Shown here in pieces: positions 1-8,073 of a stretch of DNA of 64,000 bases; the first letter of the stretch is position 1, and each line of letters starts with the position of its first letter. Position numbers and translations under genes: made by a program. Origin of the DNA: Eubacterium sp. GTDB taxonomy: Bacteria > Bacillota > Clostridia > Lachnospirales > Lachnospiraceae. The DNA is taken from NCBI GenBank assembly GCA_017433825.1, contig JAFRGL010000022.1:1-64000 (forward strand). Direction: 5' to 3'. The notes under the pieces are model-generated. The model searched no databases, was not told the origin of the DNA, and saw nothing but the letters and a program-made list of their open reading frames with translations.

Positions 1-397
1 ATATCTCTGTCAGCCCGGTCAGGAAATGCTTCGTCGCCAATTCCCGCGCGCGGTCATCCCGGAACTGCTCCAGCGTCAGCACCTTGCGCGTCATGATGAT
101 CTTCTCATCATGAACGGTGATGTTGACCATCTGCATGGTCAGTTGGGTCAACGCCTCCAGCGAATCCGGCACAGGCGGAAGGTGCTCCGCCGAGCCGAAA
201 TGCTCTCCGTAATAGGCGATCATCTGATTCAGAAGCGCATTCCAGATTGCTTCCTTGCTCTCATAGTGCTTATAGACCCCGGACTTCACAAGGCCGAGCG
301 ATGCGCTCAGTTCCCGGATATTTGTCCCTGCATAACCGTTTTGTGAAAACATCTCCAATGCTGCAGCAAGTATTCTCTCTTTCATGTCGTTTGCCAT
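1..397 (-). CDS. TetR-family transcriptional repressor, C-terminus cut by the window edge
   Basis: An open frame runs from ATG at 397 to the window start with no stop, giving about 132 residues. The start MANDMKERILAAALEMF is followed by a helix-turn-helix of the TetR type: NIRELSASLGLVKSGVYKHY, with the usual SGVYKHYESKEAIW recognition helix and first core helix. The ligand-binding C-terminal half is only partly visible and gives no clue to the effector. A GGAGGTTATT stretch precedes the start. The gene lies directly behind a consensus promoter embedded in a long palindrome, which is the classic autoregulated TetR layout. The regulated partner is not in the window and may lie off its left edge. 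Confidence 0.85.
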   Translation of the reverse strand, partial: MANDMKERILAAALEMFSQNGYAGTNIRELSASLGLVKSGVYKHYESKEAIWNALLNQMIAYYGEHFGSAEHLPPVPDSLEALTQLTMQMVNITVHDEKIIMTRKVLTLEQFRDDRARELATKHFLTGLTEI

Positions 398-414
398 AAT
401 AACCTCCAACAACA

Positions 415-466
415 GACAAGTGACCTTTCGTTCACCCATTATAGTGAACGAAAGGTCACTTGTCAA
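415..466 (-). promoter_or_regulatory. TetR-gene promoter inside a 21-bp-arm palindromic operator
   Basis: On the minus strand TTGACA (466-461), a 17-bp spacer and TATAAT (443-438) form a perfect sigma-A promoter firing into the TetR gene. Inverted repeats of 21 bp, 415-435 and 444-464, match exactly around an 8-bp spacer that contains the -10 box. A repressor bound here would cover both promoter elements. That it is the binding site of the adjacent TetR protein is inference from position. Confidence 0.8.
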
Positions 467-501
467 TGTCCTGCATAATAACTAACAGTTCATTCTTACC
501 A

Positions 502-537
502 AAATGCCCCAAGCCTTATCGGCTCAGAGGCGTTTCT
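502..537. terminator. Possible terminator hairpin between the acetyltransferase and TetR genes
   Basis: AAATGCC (502-508) pairs with GGCGTTT (529-535) with one G-T wobble, and an inner AGCC/GGCT stem lies inside. A T-rich tail follows on the plus strand (TTTCTTTT) and a short TTTT on the minus strand. The stem is imperfect, so this is a weak call. The remaining bases to 685 contain no gene that can be supported. Confidence 0.3.
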
Positions 538-684
538 TTTGAATTCACTTCATCTTGAAATGCAAGAAAATTTGAACATTTTCCCCGGGATAAATATCAA
601 ATCAGTAAACAGATCGCCCTTAATCCCAGTGATTTCATTAGTATAATCCGCAAAATCAATAACATCTATCACATTTTTAATACG

Positions 685-1122
685 TCAGTCCAGACGCATA
701 TCAAATGCCTTCTTTGATTCTCCATTGAAGCCTTTGTTCTCATAAAACAGATGGGCTTCTGTTCGGCCTGTTCCGCTTTGCAGTATCACTTTGTAGCAAT
801 TATGGTCTTTCGCAAATGTTATCGCCATATCCAAAACCTGAGAGGCAAGACCACGTCTCCTGTACGCTTTGTCTGTAACAACATTCTCTATAAAGCAGAT
901 ACCCCTGTTATTGCGTGTCAGGTTTGGAATATAAACCGCATAACAAGTCGATACAACCTTGCCATCATCAACTGCCCCAAAGTACCGAATATTTGCATCT
1001 GCTTCTATTTCTTTCCAGATACTTTCACTCTGTTCCGCAGAGTACTGATTATCTGTATCAAGCTGTTTGTATAATTCCAGCAATGATCTCAGATCTTTCG
1101 ATGTTAATCTTCTGAATTCCAT
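685..1122 (-). CDS. GNAT-family N-acetyltransferase
   Basis: 145 residues, the usual size of a single-domain GNAT enzyme, which moves an acetyl group from acetyl-CoA to an amine. The N-terminus MEFRRLTSKDLRSLLELYKQL is a typical beta1-alpha1 segment. The acetyl-CoA pyrophosphate loop is visible as YRRRGLASQVLDMAI (motif A, R/Q-x-x-G-x-G/A), followed by the C-terminal beta-alpha unit ending HLFYENKGF. The substrate cannot be read from sequence. The gene starts 16 bp after the end of a truncated RhuM gene on the same strand, and its ribosome site is weak. Confidence 0.85.
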   Translation of the reverse strand: MEFRRLTSKDLRSLLELYKQLDTDNQYSAEQSESIWKEIEADANIRYFGAVDDGKVVSTCYAVYIPNLTRNNRGICFIENVVTDKAYRRRGLASQVLDMAITFAKDHNCYKVILQSGTGRTEAHLFYENKGFNGESKKAFDMRLD

Positions 1123-1138
1123 ATCTCAAAACTATCTT

Positions 1139-1519
1139 TCAAATCCCGCTTGCCCAGCGTCGGAATTCCACGCCGCGCTTTGACTTGACACGGTATCCCA
1201 CGGAAATAATCATGTCAAGATTATAGTATTCAGTGAGATGAGTCTGCGTTTTCCCTTCAATTGCACCATGTCGAGTGGTAGTCGCAAATTTTGCGACTAC
1301 CTCAGACTCCTGAAGCTCTTCTTTCAAGGCATTACCAATATGCTTACCTATGGTTTTAATGTCTCTGCCAAAAAGCTCAGCCAACTGGTTTCGATTCAAC
1401 CATACTGTATCTGCAGTTACCTGTACAGGTAGTGTAATACTTTTATCCTCAGTTTCAAATAGAATGATTTCATTTTTCAAAGTCTTCTTTCCTTCTTTCC
1501 GCAGATTGCCTTTTGGCAT
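1139..1519 (-). pseudogene. RhuM-family (virulence RhuM) gene, 3'-truncated remnant
   Basis: The 126-residue frame matches the N-terminal part of RhuM-like proteins: IILFETEDKSITLPVQ, WLNRNQLAELFGRDIKTIGKHI, and YNLDMIISVGYRVKSKRGVEFRRWA. Intact family members are roughly two to three times longer and continue beyond FRRWA; here the frame ends two codons later. The annotated ATG has no good ribosome site. A TTG at 1480 behind AAGGAAAG is an alternative start. The family is widespread in mobile or accessory DNA and its biochemical role is unknown. The truncation probably makes this a relic. Confidence 0.65.
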
Positions 1520-1522
1520 ATG

Positions 1523-2047
1523 TCAGGCCTTGTTTGCAAATATGGACAGTAGAAAGTTTACATTTTCTTCAACAGGCAGAGTTCCATCAACTCGTATTAC
1601 AGGACATTTGATTGTTTCAAGCCATAGCAGCACATAGTCTTCAGGTCGGCTGTCTACAATGCTAAACCAGATTTGCTCTTTATTGAAAAGATCTCCTCCT
1701 GGGGATATTCTTTCGCCGAATTTTTGAAAAGATCGATCTCTCACACGCAGGTTTCTTATCTTCTTCGGGACATCAATCAGAACAACAAAATCCAGTGCAT
1801 GTATCAGATTCTCTCCGTAATCACCCTTAACGGCAGCAAATACGAAATTATAATTATTCTTGATTTTCTCTTCCAATATGCGTACTGCTTCTTCTTTACT
1901 TCTCGGATTAGAGTATTCATATTTTGAATCTAATTTAGAAAAATACAGATCTTCGTTGTCAATGAATTCATATCCCATACAAGTTGCAAGAGTTCTTCCC
2001 AATGTGCTTTTGCCTGCGCCATTAAGTCCACAAATCAGAATTCCCAT
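1523..2047 (-). CDS. P-loop nucleoside/shikimate-kinase-like ATPase
   Basis: 174 residues opening with a Walker A motif close to the N-terminus (GLNGAGKST, residues 7-15), followed by an acidic NEDLYFSK segment where kinases of the shikimate/adenylate kinase fold place substrate contacts. A Walker-B-like strand FVVLIDVP follows, then an arginine-rich lid (RNLRVRDRSFQKFGERISPGGDLF). This architecture fits a small phosphotransferase that phosphorylates a metabolite or nucleotide, but the substrate is not recognisable. The start has an AAGGAAT ribosome site. The gene ends 3 bp before the RhuM remnant on the same strand. Confidence 0.7.
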   Translation of the reverse strand: MGILICGLNGAGKSTLGRTLATCMGYEFIDNEDLYFSKLDSKYEYSNPRSKEEAVRILEEKIKNNYNFVFAAVKGDYGENLIHALDFVVLIDVPKKIRNLRVRDRSFQKFGERISPGGDLFNKEQIWFSIVDSRPEDYVLLWLETIKCPVIRVDGTLPVEENVNFLLSIFANKA

Positions 2048-2080
2048 ATTCCTTGGTCCCTACATAAAACGATGTTATTC

Positions 2081-3526
2081 TCATTTCAGCATGATAAGAT
2101 CACTCATATCCTTTGGCTCATAAGGCACTGAGATGAACTCTTTCTTTTGGTGGTACAAGAGACATACAGTCTCTATATGGACGGTTTCGGGGAACATGTC
2201 CACGCAGCGGATTTCCTGCACTTCGTATCCGCCGGAAAGGAAAGCCGCAAGATCTCTTGCGAGGCTGGTGGGTTTGCAGGAAATATATACGATACGGTCC
2301 GCCTGGTATGCAATGATTTTTGAAAGCGCATCCGGGTGAATGCCGTCCCTGGGCGGATCCAGGACGAGGAAATCCGGACGGACGTCTATGTCGTCCAGTA
2401 CCTTCAGTACGTCGCCTGCAATAAACTCGCAGTTGGTGATGCCGTTGACAGAGGCATTCTTCCGTGCGGCTTCCACCGCTTCCGCAACAATTTCCACGCC
2501 GATGACCCGGCCGGCTGCTTTCGAAAGCATCTGGGCAATGGTGCCGGTGCCGGAATACAGATCAAACACTGTGGCATTGTCCACGTCCCCTATCATCCTG
2601 CCGGCTGTCTGATACAGCACTTCTGCGCCTTTTGTATTTGTCTGGAAGAAAGAAAAAGGTGTAATCTCAAAGGAAAGCCCCAGCATTTCTTCCCGGATGG
2701 TATCTCTGCCGTACAGGATTTCCGTACGCTGGCTCTGCACCACGTCCGCAACGGAATCGTTCTCCATGAAAAGGATACCGGTAACTTTCCCTTCCAGCGG
2801 GAGGCTCAGGATCAGGTTTTTAAAGCCTTCCAGGTCATATTTTTCCTGTGTAGAAGCCACCAGTGCCGCAAGAATTTCACCGGTGGAGGCAGTACGGCGC
2901 ACCAGAAGGCTTCTTAAACCTCCCGTGTGGCTCATTTTATGATAATAAGTATTGCCGGAAGCCCGGAAAAAAGACTGGACCGCTGTGACAATGACATTGA
3001 AATCCGGATGCACGATGGCGCAGTCCGTCACCGGCAGGATATTGTAATTGCTGTTCTTCTGGTGAAGGCCGAGGGTAAGCGGGCCGTCCTTTTCTGCATC
3101 GCCGAAGGAAAATTCCATCTTATTCCGGTAGCAGAATTCCGAAGGACTTCCGTCTATGCCTTTAAACAGGCTTTCCGCAGCAGCTTCCGAACCGGTTTGT
3201 GTCTTTAAAGACGGCATCAGCAGCCTTTTCACCTGTTCATATTTCATGGACAGCTGTTCTTCATAGGCCATGGTCTGGTACATGCAGCCGCCGCATTTCG
3301 GGAACAGGCTGCATGCCGGTTTCCTGGTCTCAAGAGGGGAAGGTGCAAGCACCTCCAGCAGGTTTCCCTGCCATCTGCCGTTCTTCTTTTTCTTTACCCG
3401 GAAGCTTATCTCCTGCCCCGGCATCACATTTTTCACTTCACATGCGGCACCGTTCGCTGTCAGTATCCCTTTTCCGGGATAGTCCACCCTTTCCACTGCT
3501 CCTGTACAGAGGTCATTCCGTTTCAT
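2081..3526 (-). CDS. rlmD: 23S rRNA (uracil-C5)-methyltransferase, RlmD/RumA family
   Basis: 481 residues with a TRAM RNA-binding domain at about 1-60. An Fe-S cluster cysteine set follows (Cys72, Cys78, Cys81 in CSLFPKCGGC, with a fourth Cys in PVTDCAIVH), then the SAM-binding loop VFDLYSGTGTIAQML. The catalytic motif is SCKPTSLARDL with nucleophile Cys417, and HIET lies near the C-terminus. The enzyme adds the C5 methyl group to a uridine of 23S rRNA. In Firmicutes one enzyme of this family can modify two positions, so the exact target is not certain. It begins 16 bp after the MerR gene and could be read from the MerR promoter. Confidence 0.92.
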   Translation of the reverse strand: MKRNDLCTGAVERVDYPGKGILTANGAACEVKNVMPGQEISFRVKKKKNGRWQGNLLEVLAPSPLETRKPACSLFPKCGGCMYQTMAYEEQLSMKYEQVKRLLMPSLKTQTGSEAAAESLFKGIDGSPSEFCYRNKMEFSFGDAEKDGPLTLGLHQKNSNYNILPVTDCAIVHPDFNVIVTAVQSFFRASGNTYYHKMSHTGGLRSLLVRRTASTGEILAALVASTQEKYDLEGFKNLILSLPLEGKVTGILFMENDSVADVVQSQRTEILYGRDTIREEMLGLSFEITPFSFFQTNTKGAEVLYQTAGRMIGDVDNATVFDLYSGTGTIAQMLSKAAGRVIGVEIVAEAVEAARKNASVNGITNCEFIAGDVLKVLDDIDVRPDFLVLDPPRDGIHPDALSKIIAYQADRIVYISCKPTSLARDLAAFLSGGYEVQEIRCVDMFPETVHIETVCLLYHQKKEFISVPYEPKDMSDLIMLK

Positions 3527-3542
3527 TTTATGCTTTTTCCTT

Positions 3543-4352
3543 TCAGGCTTCCGCCACCGGAACTACGATATTCAGGATAATATTGTCCGTATTGACCTCG
3601 TCATTGAACATATCCACTCCCAGACACAGCACCCAGGGTGAGCCGGCAGGCGTAAGATTCCGGTTTTTCATGGTGTTTTCCAGAATAAGGAATGCTTCCG
3701 CGATATCTTCCGTACCGCCGAACCATTTAACGCTTAAGCCCTTGAATGCCGGCCGGATACGGATATTCTCGCCTTCCACGTCGCCTCTGACAGGTACATA
3801 AGCCGAAAAAACAACTTCTTCATCCAGCCCGTTGACACCCAGCTTCACCCAGATATGTTTTTCATGAGACAGCGGAATATGGAGTTTTACCGCCTCCGCA
3901 ATGGTATCTTTTATCAGTCTTCGGCCAACGCCGCTGGCAACTAAGCTCTTTCTGGACTTGACATAACAGCGGGTTTCCGTAAAGCTGTCTATCACTGCGG
4001 ACAGCCGGTCCTTGCCTTCGATGGTGCGTTTCATCTGAGCCACCATGGCGTTAATCTCTTTCTGCTTCTGCAGAAGCTTGTCATACAGAAGGATGCGGCC
4101 CTCCGGGTTATTAAAATACATGCGTATCTCGTCATGAGTGAAACCCTGCCTCTGCAGGTTCAGCACGGAAATAATCCGCACCACATTCTGCGGGCTGTAA
4201 TACCGGTAGCCTGACTCCGGAGACTTCCAGGCCGGCGTTAAAAGGCCGTCTTTCTCCATCCGGATGATGCACATCCGGCTTACCCCCATACTCTTCGCCA
4301 CGTCACCTACGGAAATGAGTTCTACTTCTGACTCTGCTATTAATTTTTTCAT
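3543..4352 (-). CDS. MerR-family regulator with GyrI-like effector domain
   Basis: 269 residues. An N-terminal winged helix-turn-helix (about 12-80) reads ISVGDVAKSMGVSRMCIIRMEKDGLLTP and then SGYRYYSPQNVVRI, the MerR signature. A coiled-coil dimerisation helix follows around QKQKEINAMVAQMKR. The C-terminal 150 residues look like the GyrI/BmrR-type effector fold that binds drugs or lipophilic cations. Promoter DNA of the MerR type (19-bp spacer with centred dyad) lies immediately upstream, but its plus-strand reading direction leads into a terminator rather than an efflux gene. The inducer is unknown. Confidence 0.88.
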   Translation of the reverse strand: MKKLIAESEVELISVGDVAKSMGVSRMCIIRMEKDGLLTPAWKSPESGYRYYSPQNVVRIISVLNLQRQGFTHDEIRMYFNNPEGRILLYDKLLQKQKEINAMVAQMKRTIEGKDRLSAVIDSFTETRCYVKSRKSLVASGVGRRLIKDTIAEAVKLHIPLSHEKHIWVKLGVNGLDEEVVFSAYVPVRGDVEGENIRIRPAFKGLSVKWFGGTEDIAEAFLILENTMKNRNLTPAGSPWVLCLGVDMFNDEVNTDNIILNIVVPVAEA

Positions 4353-4371
4353 TTTCTACCCCAATAATGCA

Positions 4372-4427
4372 TTGACTCGAACAGTAGTGTTCGCTTTATA
4401 ATACACCCATAAGTTGACAAGGTCAAC
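4372..4427. promoter_or_regulatory. Overlapping divergent promoters with two dyads (MerR-type 19-bp spacer)
   Basis: Plus strand: TTGACT (4372-4377), a 19-bp spacer and TATAAT (4397-4402); the spacer carries the dyad CGAACAgtagTGTTCG (4378-4393). A 19-bp spacer with a centred palindrome is the known hallmark of MerR-activated promoters. Minus strand: TTGACC (4426-4421), 17 bp and TATTAT (4403-4398) reads into the MerR gene. A second dyad GTTGACaagGTCAAC (4413-4427) covers the minus -35. Use of these sites by the adjacent MerR protein is inference. Confidence 0.7.
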
Positions 4428-4500
4428 ATTTTAAGCGTAAGGAAGCCCCCCGGTTGCAGGCATTTCACAATGCAATCCCTCATGCCGGGGGGTTTTTTTT
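4409..4500 (+). ncRNA. Candidate short RNA from the MerR-type promoter
   Basis: The plus-strand promoter with the 19-bp spacer would start RNA near 4409. A strong hairpin with eight T residues ends at about 4500. Nothing in the 90 nt between encodes a convincing peptide. The product would therefore be a small structured RNA or a leader remnant of a lost target gene. This is inference from promoter and terminator placement only. Confidence 0.35.
4446..4500 (+). terminator. Rho-independent terminator
   Basis: CCCCCCGG (4446-4453) pairs with CCGGGGGG (4485-4492), extended inward by TTGCA/TGCAA, and is followed by T8 (4493-4500). The T-run is on the plus strand. On the minus strand, where the ketopantoate reductase gene ends at 4504, the tail is only CTTCCTT, so it may serve that gene weakly. 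Confidence 0.75.
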
Positions 4501-4503
4501 ATT

Positions 4504-5430
4504 TCAGACGTATTCTTTTTCGATTTCTTTCACGAGGCTTCGCAGGTATCGGTTGGCCGGGACTTCAATCCCGTGTTTTTCTGCCAGTGCTATCACTGTA
4601 CCGGCAAAAAGTTCCACCTCCGACGGTTTCCGGTTAATCCGGTCCTGGCCCATGGACGGCGTGGCATCCGGGTCCAGCGTCCGTTCCAGGTCCAGGCAGA
4701 AATTTAAATCCTTTTCATTCAAGGGAATTCCCTCCGCCTGGGCCAGCACTTCCACCTCCCGCATGGCCGCAATCAGCGTCCGGTGGGCTTCGTTGTCCTT
4801 GTCCGTCACCGCATAGGTTTCATTATAGGCCATGCAGACCTGGTTGATGCCCACATTCAGCATGAATTTAATCCACATCCGCCGGATGATGTCCTCTTCC
4901 AGAATATAAGGCATTCCGGCTCGTTCAAACAGCTGTATGACCGCATCCAGCGCCTCTTTGTCGCCGCCTTCTTTTACGCCGATATGCAGCGCACCCATTT
5001 TGGTAAATGTCAGCGTACTGCCGTACTTCTGGGCATCCATTCCCTGCGGCACTGTGTAAATAAACCGCTCATGGCTGAAATGATCCCGGATGATTTCCTC
5101 CGTGGAAATGCCGTTCATCACGGACATGACGACAGTGTGGCCGTCAATGGCATTCTTCATGGTTTCCAGAGCGCGTGAAAGGGACGGGTATTTTACTGCC
5201 ACCATCAGAAGGTCTGCCGGACGCGCTTCTTTTTCGGAAACCAGTTTAAACTTTACGGGTCTGCCGTTTACCGTATATGTTTCATCCTTATATCTGGCAA
5301 TTCTTTCTTCATCCATGACAAAGGAAACGGCGTCGAGCCCCAGGGCGTCCGCCAGCACCGAGCCGTACATCAGGCCTAATGCGCCCATTCCGACAATGGA
5401 AACATTTTCAATTCTGCTGCTCATTTCCAC
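4504..5430 (-). CDS. panE: 2-dehydropantoate 2-reductase (ketopantoate reductase family)
   Basis: 308 residues, normal family length. The N-terminal Rossmann motif IVGMGALGLMYGSVL binds NADPH. The catalytic lysine region reads RMWIKFMLNVGINQ, with asparagine and glutamate further on (AYNETYA), followed by the helical C-terminal domain with NRKPSEVELFAG. The family reduces 2-dehydropantoate to pantoate in coenzyme A synthesis, but several paralogues act on other 2-oxoacids and no other pantothenate gene is nearby, so the exact substrate is moderately sure. It follows the small membrane protein gene by 4 bp and is probably in one transcript with it and the hydrolase gene. Confidence 0.85.
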   Translation of the reverse strand: MEMSSRIENVSIVGMGALGLMYGSVLADALGLDAVSFVMDEERIARYKDETYTVNGRPVKFKLVSEKEARPADLLMVAVKYPSLSRALETMKNAIDGHTVVMSVMNGISTEEIIRDHFSHERFIYTVPQGMDAQKYGSTLTFTKMGALHIGVKEGGDKEALDAVIQLFERAGMPYILEEDIIRRMWIKFMLNVGINQVCMAYNETYAVTDKDNEAHRTLIAAMREVEVLAQAEGIPLNEKDLNFCLDLERTLDPDATPSMGQDRINRKPSEVELFAGTVIALAEKHGIEVPANRYLRSLVKEIEKEYV

Positions 5431-5434
5431 TCTC

Positions 5435-5944
5435 TTACCCCTTTGACGTAAATAAATATGTCAGCGAATCATACTGGACCATGTATGTGGCAAATTTCAT
5501 CCCGCTGCCCTTTGTCTTTTGATACTCCATATAAATGCCCGGTCTGAGTCTGTCCTCATAATACCTGGGCCAGATGGAAACCGTGCTTCCGTTTTTATAA
5601 TCGATGACAATACCGGGAGTTCCTTCGGCTGGTTCGGGATTCTCCTCATAGACTTCGGAAATGACCAGCTTTTTATATAATGTGTACAGCTCGTCCTGGG
5701 TCATTTCCCTGGGTGCTTCCCCCTCACAGGAAACAGTGGCTGTTCCGTTTCTGTTGGCAAGGGATGTATCTTTGGACAGATTGTTCATAAAATTCACATA
5801 CCGTCTGTGGTGCATCAGCGGCGCGATGATAAACGCAATCACCCCTATGGTAATCACCGCCGCGATGATGATTGTGAGGACAACCCGGGCTGTATCGCTT
5901 AACCGGCGTTTTTTTGCTTTTCCTATCGAATCATATAAGCCCAT
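5435..5944 (-). CDS. Membrane-anchored protein of unknown function
   Basis: 169 residues, not recognised. A basic N-terminus (GKAKKRRLSDTAR) precedes one hydrophobic segment (VVLTIIIAAVITIGVIAFIIAPL, about 22-44), so the remaining 125 residues probably lie outside the membrane. The outer part has a beta-rich look (GIVIDYKNGSTVSIWPRYYED, GIYMEYQKT). The start was set at ATG 5944, which sits 9 bp after AAGGAG; a TTG at 5950 is too close to it. The start overlaps the last codons of the upstream hydrolase gene, suggesting coupled translation. Confidence 0.6.
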   Translation of the reverse strand: MGLYDSIGKAKKRRLSDTARVVLTIIIAAVITIGVIAFIIAPLMHHRRYVNFMNNLSKDTSLANRNGTATVSCEGEAPREMTQDELYTLYKKLVISEVYEENPEPAEGTPGIVIDYKNGSTVSIWPRYYEDRLRPGIYMEYQKTKGSGMKFATYMVQYDSLTYLFTSKG

Positions 5945-7022
5945 TTTCAACAGCTCCTTCTATCACTTTTTTATACGCCGCATCCTGTTCGGCAAACAGC
6001 GCAGCTGCAGGCCTGCTTTCCGGTCCCAGTATTTCTGAACAGAATTCGTCCATCACCGTAAGATACGCCTTCACGTCATACATATAGGCCAGGACATGCG
6101 GTGCGCCGGGTACGCGCACCTGGTGCTTCGGCCCCTTTGTCAGGGCATACAGCTCATCTCCCATTACACAGGGCACAAAATCATCTCCCGTGCCGTGTAC
6201 AAACATAACCGGGAGTGTATTTGCTGTCATCGCCTGCCTTGCAGAGGTTTCCTCCGGGTTAAAGTGTCCGAATACCTTTGCTCCGATCTTTATGAAAGGC
6301 CAGGCAAGCGCCGGCTTCACATGATAGTCGCTGCAGACCTTGCAGATGATTTCCTTCGGGCTGGTATAGCCTGAATCGGAAATAATGCCTTTAACATTTG
6401 CCGGCAGGGACAGGCCCGCAGCCATCAGTACAGTCGCGCCGCCCATGGAAACGCCGTGAAGCAGTATATCCGTTTGCGGACCGAAATGCGTAAGAATCCA
6501 GTTTATCCAGTCCAGGCAGTCGTATCTTTCCTTTATACCGAAACTTATGACATGCCCGCCGCTTTTGTTGTGCGCCCGTTCATCCACCAGCACCACATTG
6601 TGGCCTTTTGACAGGTGAATCTGCAGGCCTGCCGCAAAGTCCCGGCAGGATATGCCGTGCCACCCATGCATCAGCAGTGCCACCGGCGCGGAAGGTGAGG
6701 TTTCATACAGCCTTGCCGCCAGTTTTATGCCGTCCCGGGAAGTGATGTATATCTGTTTAAAGGGTATTGCCAGCGTCTCGCTTACCAGCTGGTGTATCTC
6801 CCTGTCCAGGATGTCATATCTCGGGCCTTTCGGAATCCTGTGCGGGTCATCCGGCACTTTATTTGCGTTATAGAACGCAATCCTGAATACCGCATATGAT
6901 GTAACAAGGATAAAAGCCGCAATGATGCAGACAATGATTAATACCGTTATCAAATATCTTGCATATGTAAATAAAAAATTCAACCGTCTTCTCTTTTCCT
7001 GTAATGATTCATTGTGTATCAT
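5931..7022 (-). CDS. Membrane-anchored alpha/beta hydrolase
   Basis: 363 residues with one N-terminal transmembrane helix (YLITVLIIVCIIAAFILVTSY, about 22-43) and a large alpha/beta-hydrolase domain. The nucleophile elbow is GVSMGG. The oxyanion-type HGWHG motif, the DERAHNKSGGH loop, the acid in HGTGDDFVP and the final His in VPGAPHVLAY complete a Ser-Asp-His triad. This layout is shared with exported esterases and peptidases of the DUF/YhfR-like group. The substrate is unknown. It leads a run with the membrane-anchored protein and the panE-type gene. Confidence 0.75.
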   Translation of the reverse strand: MIHNESLQEKRRRLNFLFTYARYLITVLIIVCIIAAFILVTSYAVFRIAFYNANKVPDDPHRIPKGPRYDILDREIHQLVSETLAIPFKQIYITSRDGIKLAARLYETSPSAPVALLMHGWHGISCRDFAAGLQIHLSKGHNVVLVDERAHNKSGGHVISFGIKERYDCLDWINWILTHFGPQTDILLHGVSMGGATVLMAAGLSLPANVKGIISDSGYTSPKEIICKVCSDYHVKPALAWPFIKIGAKVFGHFNPEETSARQAMTANTLPVMFVHGTGDDFVPCVMGDELYALTKGPKHQVRVPGAPHVLAYMYDVKAYLTVMDEFCSEILGPESRPAAALFAEQDAAYKKVIEGAVENGLI

Positions 7023-7097
7023 ACCCTACTTTGCGGTCAGAATAAAGGATTATTTCCGAAAAAATACAGGTTCTTATTTGCCCCGCTCCGGAAAGAA

Positions 7098-7126
7098 TTG
7101 CCAAAAGGGACGGTTTCCACTATACT
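7098..7126 (+). promoter_or_regulatory. Promoter of the pseudouridine synthase gene
   Basis: TTGCCA (7098-7103), a 17-bp spacer and TATACT (7121-7126) precede the ATG at 7154 by about 20 nt of leader, with an AAGGGGTG ribosome site in between. The match to sigma-A boxes is good. Activity is not shown by sequence alone. Confidence 0.6.
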
Positions 7127-7153
7127 TTCTTATATCAGCAAAGGGGTGAAACC

Positions 7154-8062
7154 ATGGCAGAGCACGAAAAGCCGGTTCGGATTCTGGAATTTCATATCGA
7201 CGGCCGACAGGCAGGACAGACCGTCCGGGAATATTTAAATCATACGGTCAAGCTGTCAAAAAGGCAGATTTCAAGCCTCAAATACCGGGACGACGGCATT
7301 GTCTTAAACGGCGCGCCTGTCCGGGTTACCTGTATGCTTGCTGAAGGGGACGTGTTAAAAATCGGCCTGAAAACAGCCGGCAGCCTCTATCTGGATCACG
7401 GAAGCTTTGACACGCCTCTGCAGATTCTCTATGAAGATGAAGACATCCTGGCGGTAAACAAACCCGCAGGCATGGTCTGCCACCCGTCCCCGGGGCATTA
7501 TGCCGATTCCCTGGCCAACCAGGCTGCCGCCTACTGTGCGGAAAAAGGCGAAGACTGGACCATCCGTATCTTCGGACGTCTTGACAAGGACACCTCCGGA
7601 ATCGTACTTTTCGCTAAAAATTCCGAAACCGCGGCTTTGCTGGAAAAGCAGCGCAAAGCAGGGTTGTTTTCAAAGACCTATACGGCGCTGGCTGAAGGTA
7701 TTATCAGCGAAGATGTAAGCGTCGTCGACGTTCCTGTCGGACCGGATGATACCGTCCGCGGCAAAATGAAAGCGGACGCGGACGGCAAGCCTGCCTTTAC
7801 GAAGGTTACGGTTCTGGAACGAAGGAACGATTCCACGCTGGTTTCATTGCAGCTCACCTTCGGCCGCACCCACCAGATCCGAGTGCACCTGGCATATGCC
7901 GGCCATCCGCTGGTGGGCGACAGCATGTACGGAAACGGAATCAAAGGAAAAACGTACGCGCATCTTTGTGCAACGGAAGTATCCTTCGTGCAGCCTTTTT
8001 CCGGAAAGGAAATACACCTGACGGTCCCCTGTCCGTTTCAGGACGGAAATATAACACATTAA
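7154..8062 (+). CDS. RluA-family RNA pseudouridine synthase
   Basis: 302 residues. An S4-like RNA-binding segment (about 12-70, KLSKRQISSLKYRDDGIVLNG) precedes the catalytic domain. The family signature GRLDKDTSGIVLFAK holds the catalytic aspartate at residue 144. KPAGMVCHPSPGH and the later GRTHQIRVHLAYAGHPLVGDSMYG are the other conserved family motifs. The enzyme converts uridine to pseudouridine in rRNA or tRNA. Subfamily members differ in target (RluD, RluC, YjbO types) and this cannot be decided here. The start is supported by an AAGGGGTGAAACC ribosome site. The gene ends 11 bp before the next start. Confidence 0.9.
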   Translation: MAEHEKPVRILEFHIDGRQAGQTVREYLNHTVKLSKRQISSLKYRDDGIVLNGAPVRVTCMLAEGDVLKIGLKTAGSLYLDHGSFDTPLQILYEDEDILAVNKPAGMVCHPSPGHYADSLANQAAAYCAEKGEDWTIRIFGRLDKDTSGIVLFAKNSETAALLEKQRKAGLFSKTYTALAEGIISEDVSVVDVPVGPDDTVRGKMKADADGKPAFTKVTVLERRNDSTLVSLQLTFGRTHQIRVHLAYAGHPLVGDSMYGNGIKGKTYAHLCATEVSFVQPFSGKEIHLTVPCPFQDGNITH

Positions 8063-8073
8063 GGAGGAGAAAT

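Noticed and set aside
560-684. A short minus-strand open stretch after the acetyltransferase
   Set aside because: About 40 codons are open from a GTG (NVIDVIDFADYTNEITGIKG) and look protein-like, but no family match, stop-to-start context or ribosome site supports a gene. It may be a relic.
7966-8073. A 36-codon N-terminal extension of the large hydrolase
   Set aside because: It overlaps the pseudouridine synthase gene and no ribosome site supports it, while AAGGAGGAGAAAT stands directly before ATG 8074.
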